Source: Chloroflexota bacterium (lineage in GTDB: Bacteria > Chloroflexota > Limnocylindria > QHBO01). Taken from it: DNA of 7,759 nt. Location: NCBI GenBank assembly GCA_031177555.1, contig JAPSGM010000082.1, forward strand, positions 1 to 7,759, written 5' to 3'. The notes under the pieces were generated by a model, which worked only from the letters and a program-made list of their open reading frames with translations, had not been told where the DNA came from and searched no databases. A program made the position numbers and the translations under genes. Below are positions 1 to 5,781 of this stretch, piece by piece (position 1 is the stretch's first letter; every line of letters begins with the position of its first letter).

Positions 1-1669
1 GCTGGTCGTGGCCGGGGACGATCCCGCGGACGTCCATCGGCAGCTGGCCGCGGCGCTCGACGACGCGCTGGTCGGCATCGGCCGGATCCAGGCGCGAGCC
101 AGGGGCGGGGAGCGCGCGCTGGAGCCACCGCGCTGGCCGATGATCGTGCTGCGCACGCCGAAGGGCTGGACCGGGCCGAAGGAGGTCGACGGCCTCCCGG
201 TGGAGGCCACCTGGCGCTCGCACCAGGTTCCGCTGAGCGAGGTCCGCACGAACCCCTCGCACCTGGCGCTGCTGGAGGACTGGATGCGCTCCTATCGGCC
301 CCAGGAGCTGTTCGACGCCGATGGGGCCCTGGTGGCCGAACTGGCGGAGCTGGCGCCAGAGGGCGAGCGGCGCATGAGCGCCAACCCGCACGCCAACGGC
401 GGGGTGCTGCTGCGCGACCTGGAGCTGCCCGACTTCCGCGACTACGGAGTGGACGTGCCGGCGCCGGCGACGGTGAGTGCGGAGGCGACCAGGGTGCTGG
501 GCACCTGGCTGCGCGACGTGATCCGCGTCAACCCGGACCGCTTCCGCCTGTTCGGTCCGGACGAGACCGAGTCGAACCGCCTGGGCGCGGTGTACGAGGC
601 CACCGACAAGCAGTGGGCCGCCGAGATCCGGCCGGTGGACGAGCACCTCGCGCGGCACGGACAGGTGGTGGAGGTGCTAAGCGAGCACCTCTGCCAGGGC
701 TGGCTGGAGGGCTACCTGCTCACCGGGCGGCACGGCCTGTTCAGTTGCTACGAGGCCTTCATCCACATCGTCGACTCGATGTTCAACCAGCACGCCAAGT
801 GGCTGAAGACGACGCGCAGCATCCCCTGGCGCCGCCCGATCGCCAGCCTCAACTACCTGCTCTCCAGCCACGTCTGGCGGCAAGACCACAACGGATTCAG
901 CCACCAGGATCCCGGCTTCATCGACCACGTCGTGAACAAGAAGGCCGAGATCATCCGCGTCTACCTGCCGCCGGATGCCAACTGCCTGCTCTCGGTCGCC
1001 GACCACTGCCTGCGCAGCCGGCACTACGTCAACGTCATCGTCGCCGGCAAGCAGCCGGCGCTGAGCTACCTCTCCATGGAGGAGGCGGTGCTGCACTGCG
1101 CGCGCGGCATCGGCACCTGGGACTGGGCCGGCAACGACCAGGGAAGCGAGCCGGACGTGGTGATGGCCTGTGCCGGCGACATCCCCACGCTGGAGACGCT
1201 CGCGGCGGTGGACCTGCTGCGCCGGCACCTCCCGGACCTGAAGGTTCGCGTCGTGAATGTGGTCGACCTCATGCGCCTGCAGGACGAGACCCAGCACCCC
1301 CACGGGCTCACCGACCCCGAGTTCGACGCCCTCTTCACCGCCGACCGGCCGATCGTGTTCGCCTACCACGGGTACCCGTGGCTGATCCATCGGCTCACGT
1401 ACCGGCGCACGAACCACGCCAACCTGCACGTGCGCGGGTACAAGGAGGAGGGCACCACCACCACACCGTTCGACATGGTGATGCTCAACGACCTGGACCG
1501 ATTCGGCCTGGTCATCGACGTCATCGACCGCGTCCCCGGGCTGATCCAGCGCGCCGCCGACGTGCGGCAGGCCATGATCGACCGGCGCGCCGAGGCTCGG
1601 GCGTACACGCGCGAGCACGGCGAGGACGACCCGGAGATCCGCGACTGGACCTGGCCCTCCCGGGCCTGA
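1..1669 (+). CDS. xfp: Phosphoketolase (xylulose-5-P/fructose-6-P), C-terminal part; 5' end outside window
   Basis: Thiamine-diphosphate enzyme that cleaves xylulose 5-phosphate (and often fructose 6-phosphate) with inorganic phosphate to acetyl phosphate plus glyceraldehyde 3-phosphate (or erythrose 4-phosphate), in the cytoplasm. The reading frame is open from base 2 to the TGA at 1667-1669 (about 555 codons). The GTG at 8 is internal, because family members are about 800 residues long; the pyrophosphate-binding N-terminal domain, roughly 250 residues, is missing upstream. Counting from the GTG at 8, visible landmarks are RSHQVP (His72), SEH (Glu226, the expected cofactor-activating Glu), TGRHGLFSCYEAF (239-251), SSHVWRQDHNGFSHQDP (286-302, His294 and His299) and a C-terminal RGYKEEGTTTTPFDM block. 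By spacing, His72, Glu226, His294 and His299 match His320, Glu479, His548 and His553 of bifidobacterial enzymes (numbering from memory). The HGYPWLIHRLTYRRTNH wording resembles the cyanobacterial/proteobacterial type rather than the bifidobacterial one. It lies 9 bases before acetate kinase, which uses its product. Identity is near certain; substrate preference cannot be read here. Confidence 0.97.
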   Translation, partial: LVVAGDDPADVHRQLAAALDDALVGIGRIQARARGGERALEPPRWPMIVLRTPKGWTGPKEVDGLPVEATWRSHQVPLSEVRTNPSHLALLEDWMRSYRPQELFDADGALVAELAELAPEGERRMSANPHANGGVLLRDLELPDFRDYGVDVPAPATVSAEATRVLGTWLRDVIRVNPDRFRLFGPDETESNRLGAVYEATDKQWAAEIRPVDEHLARHGQVVEVLSEHLCQGWLEGYLLTGRHGLFSCYEAFIHIVDSMFNQHAKWLKTTRSIPWRRPIASLNYLLSSHVWRQDHNGFSHQDPGFIDHVVNKKAEIIRVYLPPDANCLLSVADHCLRSRHYVNVIVAGKQPALSYLSMEEAVLHCARGIGTWDWAGNDQGSEPDVVMACAGDIPTLETLAAVDLLRRHLPDLKVRVVNVVDLMRLQDETQHPHGLTDPEFDALFTADRPIVFAYHGYPWLIHRLTYRRTNHANLHVRGYKEEGTTTTPFDMVMLNDLDRFGLVIDVIDRVPGLIQRAADVRQAMIDRRAEARAYTREHGEDDPEIRDWTWPSRA

Positions 1670-1678
1670 CCGGGACCG

Positions 1679-2770
1679 ATGCGGATCCTGGTCCTCAACG
1701 CCGGCTCCAGCTCGCTCAAGACGAGCCTGGTCGGCCAGCCCGGCGACGTGACCGTCGCCCGGCGGGAGCTGCAGCGGCCGGCGCACGACGGCTGGACCGA
1801 TGCGCTGCGCGGCGCGCTGGCCGATGGCCAGCGAATCGACGCGGTGGGCCACCGTGTCGTGCACGGCGGCGCGCGGCACACCACGCCGCTGCTCCTCTCC
1901 GAGCGAGTCGTGGGCGAGCTCGACGCGCTGCGTGACCTCGCTCCGCTGCACAACGGCCCGGCGCTGGAGGGGATCGCCGCGGCCCGCGACGCGTTCCCCG
2001 ACCTGCCGCAGGTTGCCTGCTTCGACACCGCCTTCCACGCGGGCCTGCCACCGGCGGCCCGCACCTACCCGCTGCCCTGGGAGTGGACCGAGGCATGGGG
2101 GCTGCGCCGCTTCGGCTTCCACGGCCTGTCGGTGGCCTGGGCCGTCGAGCGCGCGGCCGCCCTGCTGGAGCGGCCCGTCGAGGAGCTGTCCCTCGTCGTC
2201 GCCCACCTCGGCGGTGGCTGCTCGGTGACCGCGGTCCAGGGCGGCCGCTCGGTGGACACCTCCATGGGCATGACGCCCCTCGAGGGCCTCATGATGGGCA
2301 CCCGCTCGGGATCGGTGGACCCGGGGTTGCTGCTGGAGCTGCTGGACGACGGCCGGCTGGACCCCGACGCCCTGCACGACGGCCTGCAGCATCGATCCGG
2401 CCTGCTCGGCGTGTCCGGCGTGAGCGCCGACCTGCGCCGCGTGGAGGCCGCGGCCGCCGGCGGTGACGAGCGCGCGGCGCTGGCCGTCGAGATGTTCGTG
2501 GGCCGCGCGGCGGCGGCCATCGCGGCGACGGCCACGGCCCTGCCCCGGCTCGAGGCGCTGGCGTTCACCGGCGGCATCGGGGAGCAGGCGGCCGAGGTGC
2601 GGGCGGCGATCTGCGGCCGGCTGCGCGGCCTGGGCGTGCCGGCCGTCCTGCGCCCGCCATCGGAGGATGACGAGTTGCTGTCGCTCCCCGGCTCGCCGGT
2701 ATCGGTCCTGCGCGTGACGGCGCGCGAGGACCTGGTGATCGCCCGCGAGGTGCAGCGGCTGCTCGGCTAG
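1679..2770 (+). CDS. ackA: Acetate kinase
   Basis: Converts acetyl phosphate plus ADP to acetate plus ATP (reversible; ASKHA fold, cytoplasm), and so completes the phosphoketolase route encoded just upstream. The ATG at 1679 gives the canonical N-terminus, with the Asn7/Ser10/Ser12 ATP loop. Further motifs are HRVVHGG (58-64), PLHN (89-92), FDTAFH (115-120), RRFGFHGLS (143-151), HLGGG (176-180), the block VDTSMGMTPLEGLMMGTRSG (192-211) and FTGGIGE (296-302). Using a constant offset of 32 to the Methanosarcina enzyme (numbering from memory), Arg59, Asp116, His148 and Arg209 are the catalytic Arg91, Asp148, His180 and Arg241. The acetate-pocket residues Val61, Leu90, Phe147 and Pro200 are kept, and Glu350 stands for Glu384. 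Oddities: 363 residues against the usual ~400, with about 32 lost before residue 59; the family's HLGNG reads HLGGG (Gly179 for Asn); FHGTS reads FHGLS. The Shine-Dalgarno is weak (GGGA at 1672-1675, too close), so coupling to the upstream stop 9 bases away is likely. Confidence 0.95.
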   Translation: MRILVLNAGSSSLKTSLVGQPGDVTVARRELQRPAHDGWTDALRGALADGQRIDAVGHRVVHGGARHTTPLLLSERVVGELDALRDLAPLHNGPALEGIAAARDAFPDLPQVACFDTAFHAGLPPAARTYPLPWEWTEAWGLRRFGFHGLSVAWAVERAAALLERPVEELSLVVAHLGGGCSVTAVQGGRSVDTSMGMTPLEGLMMGTRSGSVDPGLLLELLDDGRLDPDALHDGLQHRSGLLGVSGVSADLRRVEAAAAGGDERAALAVEMFVGRAAAAIAATATALPRLEALAFTGGIGEQAAEVRAAICGRLRGLGVPAVLRPPSEDDELLSLPGSPVSVLRVTAREDLVIAREVQRLLG

Positions 2771-2789
2771 CTCGGCTGGCCGTCCGGCC
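2771..2789. other. 19-base convergent intergenic gap with small GC hairpin
   Basis: The stop codons of the two convergent operons (TAG 2768-2770 on plus; TGA 2792-2790 on minus) are only 19 bases apart. The gap holds GGCC-GTCC-GGCC (2778-2789), able to form a 4-5 bp GC stem on either strand. No run of T follows on either side, so this is not a standard intrinsic terminator. Transcripts from the two sides may overlap at their 3' ends unless termination is Rho-dependent or lies inside the coding regions. Confidence 0.3.
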
Positions 2790-3854
2790 TCAGTCGGCGA
2801 GCCCCCAGAGGTCGCCCACGGTGAAGCCGTCGGGGAAGGGGTCGCCCTCCTCCACGACCAGCCGCGCGCGGCCGGTGATCCAGGCCGACCCGGTCAGCTG
2901 CGGCACCACCGCCGGCAGCCCGCCGACCGACGCCTCGCGCAGCAGCCGACCCGTCCAGGTGGTGCCCAGGATCCCCTCGTGCACGAAGTCCCGCCCGATG
3001 GCCAGCTGCCCGCGGGCGTGCAGCACCGCCATGCGGGCGCACGTCCCGGTGCCGCACGGCGAGCGGTCCAGGACCCCGGTGAACGACTCGGGCCGCGACC
3101 AGTCCAGCCTTCCCGATGAGACGACCACCGTGTTGCGGCCGTGGCTGCCCGGCAGTGTCGGCGGCCCGGTCCACCCGAGGATGCTGATGCCAGACAGCTC
3201 GGGACGTTCCGGGTGCGGCGCGGGGATCTGCTCCCGGGCGGCGGCCTTGACCATCTCGCCGACCCGGACCAGGTCGCGCCCCTCGTCCGGGGAGATGCGG
3301 AACCCGAGCGCGGCGGCATCGGCCAGGGCGTAGAACATCCCGCCCCACGCCACGTCGACCGTCACCGTGCCCAGCTGCGGGACCTCGATCGGCGCGTCCA
3401 GCGCGATCACGAAGGCCGGGACGTTCTCGAAGGTGATCGACTCGGCCCGGCCGTCCCGCACCCGCGCCACGACGCGGATCAGGCCGGCCGGCGCCTCGAG
3501 GATCAGCTCGGTCACCGGCTCGCGCACCGGGACCAGCCGCTCGGCGATCAGCACCGTGGCGGTGCAGATCGTGTTGCTGCCGCTCATGGCCGGGTACTCG
3601 GCCTGCTCCATGATCACGAAGCCGGCGTCCGCATCGGGCGAGGTGGGTGGCAGCACCAAATTGGCGCAGGTGGCGGGGTAGCCACGCGGCTCGCGCAGGA
3701 CCAGGCGCCGCAGGCGGTCGCCCTCGCGCCGGAGGTGGTCGCGCTTGTCGAGCATGGTGGCGCCCGGCACGTCGTGGACGCCGCCCACGATCACCCGGCC
3801 CGGCTCACCGCCGGCGTGGGCATCGACCACGACGAGCTCCTCGTCCAGGCGCAC
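2790..3854 (-). CDS. Proline racemase / hydroxyproline epimerase family protein, Ser-Cys type
   Basis: Member of the proline racemase superfamily (proline racemase, 4-hydroxyproline 2-epimerase, trans-3-hydroxyproline dehydratase), PLP-free enzymes that use two facing thiol-type residues to move the alpha proton of an imino acid. Seen here: HAGGEPGRV near the N-terminus (13-21), PRGYPATCANLVLPP (56-70), MSGSNTIC (90-97), WGGMFYALAD (170-179) and DRSPCGTGTC (263-272). The second catalytic Cys is present (Cys267), but the position of the first is Ser91, and the usual His two residues later is Ser93. The 354-residue length is normal. It is the last gene of the transporter operon, 37 bases after the second permease, so its substrate may be imported by that system. 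The GTG start at 3854 has poor ribosome-binding context (GAGG 17 bases upstream), yet it gives the ~10 residues usually found before the D-x-H-x-G-G motif. A GTG at 3830 behind GAGGAG is an alternative. The exact reaction cannot be assigned; racemase, epimerase and dehydratase all remain possible. Confidence 0.9.
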   Translation of the reverse strand: MRLDEELVVVDAHAGGEPGRVIVGGVHDVPGATMLDKRDHLRREGDRLRRLVLREPRGYPATCANLVLPPTSPDADAGFVIMEQAEYPAMSGSNTICTATVLIAERLVPVREPVTELILEAPAGLIRVVARVRDGRAESITFENVPAFVIALDAPIEVPQLGTVTVDVAWGGMFYALADAAALGFRISPDEGRDLVRVGEMVKAAAREQIPAPHPERPELSGISILGWTGPPTLPGSHGRNTVVVSSGRLDWSRPESFTGVLDRSPCGTGTCARMAVLHARGQLAIGRDFVHEGILGTTWTGRLLREASVGGLPAVVPQLTGSAWITGRARLVVEEGDPFPDGFTVGDLWGLAD

Positions 3855-3891
3855 GGCGGCATGGTGCCACGCCTCGCTGGCGGCCCGACGG

Positions 3892-4815
3892 TCAGCGCCC
3901 CGTGGAGCCAGTGGTGGCGATGCCCTCCAGGAAATAGCGCTGCGCCAAAAAGAAGATCACGATCATGGGAACCGTCACCAGCACGCCGCCAACAGCCAGC
4001 AGCTCGAAATGCAGCTCCCCGCCGATGGACGGGTTGTCGACGATCGCCTTGAGCCCCAAAGGGAGCGTGAATTGCTCAATATCCTCCAGGAAGATGAGGG
4101 GCTTGACGATATCGGTCCAGGCCGCCTTGAGCTCGAACACGAAGACCACGATGAGGGCCGGCATGGTGAGCGGCAGGGCGACCGACCACCAGGTACGGAG
4201 GGGGCTGGCTCCGTCGACGTTCGCCGCGTCGAACAGTTCGCGCGGGATGCCCAGGAAGAATTGCCTAAGCAGGAAGATGTAAAAGGGCGAGGCGAAGAGA
4301 TTGCCAGCCCACAGCGGGACGAGCGTGTTCCTCCAACCCAGGAAGTCCCAGATCAGGTACTGGGGAATCATGGTCACCGCGCCGGGCAGCATCATGGTCG
4401 CCAGTACGATCCCGAACAGCACATTCCGGTACGGGAAGCGGAAGAAGACGAAGGCGAACGCCACCAGCGCCGAGCTGACGGTCACTGAAACGGCTGCCGC
4501 CATGGAGACGAGGATGCTGTTCCAAGTCCACTGCAGCATCGGCTGCTGGTTGAACAGCTCGCTGTAGTTCTCCCAGCGGATGGTCTCGGGGATCAGCCCG
4601 CCGCTGAACACCTCCCGACCCGGCTTCAGCGAAGCCGATACGAGCCAGATGAACGGATAGATGAACAGGACGGTGAAGCCGACCAGCAGCGCGATGAACA
4701 GGACCCGCCGCACCAGCCCCCTGACGTCGAACGGTGCCGGAGCGGCCGCCACCGCCTCCGGGTGCCGAACGCCGGGAACGAACGAGCGGCCGATGCGCTC
4801 CTCGCGGGTCGCCAT
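3892..4815 (-). CDS. Carbohydrate-type ABC transporter permease, MalG-like (CUT1)
   Basis: Inner-membrane permease, the MalG-like half of a CUT1-type importer; it pairs with the permease gene immediately upstream. Six hydrophobic segments are visible at about residues 36-60, 99-124, 132-153, 166-187, 213-230 and 271-291. The EAA loop that docks the ATPase lies at 193-220 (ELFDAANVDGASPLRTWW, then LPLTMPA). The final segments resemble MalG/LacG-type proteins (AQRYFLEGIATTGSTG at the C-terminus). 307 residues is slightly longer than the usual ~275-300 because of a hydrophilic N-terminal extension of about 30 residues. The ATG at 4815 follows the TAA stop of the preceding gene with no base between (TAAATG), so translation is probably coupled; GAGGG inside the upstream gene, 7 bases before this ATG, can serve as ribosome-binding site. 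Sugar or sugar-alcohol uptake is the family norm; the solute here is unknown. Confidence 0.94.
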   Translation of the reverse strand: MATREERIGRSFVPGVRHPEAVAAAPAPFDVRGLVRRVLFIALLVGFTVLFIYPFIWLVSASLKPGREVFSGGLIPETIRWENYSELFNQQPMLQWTWNSILVSMAAAVSVTVSSALVAFAFVFFRFPYRNVLFGIVLATMMLPGAVTMIPQYLIWDFLGWRNTLVPLWAGNLFASPFYIFLLRQFFLGIPRELFDAANVDGASPLRTWWSVALPLTMPALIVVFVFELKAAWTDIVKPLIFLEDIEQFTLPLGLKAIVDNPSIGGELHFELLAVGGVLVTVPMIVIFFLAQRYFLEGIATTGSTGR

Positions 4816-5769
4816 TTACTCGCCCTCGTAGTACACGAAGCGCTTGCTGAGGCGGAACTGGAAGAAGGTGATCAGCACCACGATCACGAACAGGAGCCAG
4901 CCGAGTGCCGAGGCGTACCCCATGCGCAGGAACTCGAAGGCGTTGCGGAACAGGTAGACGACGTAGAACAGCGCGCTGCTCTCGCCGGCCGCCGAGGCGC
5001 CGGTGCGCTGGCCGAAGAACATGGTGTAGACCTCGCTGAAGAGTTGGAGCGAGGCGACCGTGTTGATGACCAGCACGAAGAAGATTGCGCCGCTGATCAT
5101 GGGCAGGGTCACATTGAGGAGGCGCTGGATGGGGCCGGCCCCGTCGACCCGCGCGGCCTCGTAGAGTTCGGCCGGCACGTTGCGCAAGGCGGCGAACAGG
5201 ATCACCACCGTACCGCCGATGCTCCACAGCATCATCAGCACGATCCCGTTCTTGATCCAGTCCGGATCGTTCAGCCAGCTGGGCGTCGGCAGCCGGAGCG
5301 CGGCGAGGGCCTGGTTGAGCAGGCCATTGGGGTTGTTCAGGATCAGCAGGAAGAGGGTTCCGACCGCCACCGCCGGCGTCACGTTGGGCAGGTAGAAGGC
5401 GGTCCGGAAGGAGCCTGCGAATCGGCCTCCGACGCCGTTCAGCAGCATCGCCAGGCCAAGGCCCAGCGTGACCGATAGGGGGACGTACAGGACGCTGAAG
5501 TAGAGCGTGTTCCACAGGCTGAGGCCGACGCGGCGGTCCTCCAGCATGCGCGCGTAATTGTCGAGGCCGATGAAGTCACCCTGACCCGAGAGCGGGTTGT
5601 AGTCGGTGAACGAGAGCCACAGGCTCCACAGCATCGGCCCTGCGGTGAAGATCACGAAGCCGACGATCCAGGGCGAAAGGAAGAGCAGCGCCCACAGCAG
5701 CGTCCGGCGTTCAGCCGCCGACCAGCGCGAGACCTTGTCCGCGCGGCCGGCGGCGGTGTCGGACGACAT
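4816..5769 (-). CDS. Carbohydrate-type ABC transporter permease, MalF/UgpA-like (CUT1)
   Basis: Inner-membrane permease, the MalF-like half of the same importer. A short cytoplasmic N-terminus (about 25 residues) leads into hydrophobic segments near 26-52, 84-111, 124-145, 172-196, 223-240 and 284-304. The signature near residues 35-60 (VGFVIFTAGPMLWSLWLSF, then TDY) is typical of this subfamily. The EAA loop is at 201-225 (ELYEAARVDGAGPIQRLL, then LPMI), with the conserved Asp-Gly pair at 209-210. Length (317) is normal. The ATG at 5769 lies 12 bases after the stop codon of the binding-protein gene. I see no convincing Shine-Dalgarno in that gap, so translation may depend on the upstream gene. 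No ATPase gene lies in the operon; many CUT1 systems borrow a shared MsiK/UgpC-type ATPase encoded elsewhere. Confidence 0.94.
   Translation of the reverse strand: MSSDTAAGRADKVSRWSAAERRTLLWALLFLSPWIVGFVIFTAGPMLWSLWLSFTDYNPLSGQGDFIGLDNYARMLEDRRVGLSLWNTLYFSVLYVPLSVTLGLGLAMLLNGVGGRFAGSFRTAFYLPNVTPAVAVGTLFLLILNNPNGLLNQALAALRLPTPSWLNDPDWIKNGIVLMMLWSIGGTVVILFAALRNVPAELYEAARVDGAGPIQRLLNVTLPMISGAIFFVLVINTVASLQLFSEVYTMFFGQRTGASAAGESSALFYVVYLFRNAFEFLRMGYASALGWLLFVIVVLITFFQFRLSKRFVYYEGE
4823..4827 (-). promoter_or_regulatory. Ribosome-binding site of the MalG-like permease
   Basis: GAGGG on the minus strand, inside the last codons of the MalF-like permease gene, 7 bases from the ATG at 4815. It supports that start and the close-coupled TAAATG junction. 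Confidence 0.6.
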
Positions 5770-5781
5770 GGTCGAGGACGG

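Noticed and set aside
8..10. GTG at position 8 as the true start of phosphoketolase
   Set aside because: The frame is open to the window edge, and about 250 residues of the conserved N-terminal cofactor domain would be missing; the gene clearly begins upstream of the window.
613..1935. 440-residue plus-strand open frame overlapping phosphoketolase and acetate kinase in another frame
   Set aside because: The translation is rich in Ala, Arg, Pro and Gly with no domain, which is a frame shadow of the real genes.
677..2392. 571-residue open frame on the minus strand, antisense to the phosphoketolase and acetate kinase genes
   Set aside because: It spans two well-supported plus-strand genes and their junction, and its translation is low-complexity without any recognisable domain. 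Long antisense frames are expected in high-GC coding DNA.
2778..2789. Bidirectional intrinsic terminator between the convergent operons
   Set aside because: The stem is only 4-5 bp and no T tract follows on either strand, so I list it only as a small hairpin within the gap.
3141..4488. Plus-strand open frames of 303 and 247 residues opposite the racemase and MalG-like permease genes
   Set aside because: They lie opposite genes with clear family motifs, and their His/Gln/Asp/Arg-rich translations look like reverse-strand shadows.
4265..5515. 416-residue minus-strand frame crossing both permease genes in a different frame
   Set aside because: The real permease frames contain EAA loops and membrane segments; this one is Arg/Pro-rich with none.
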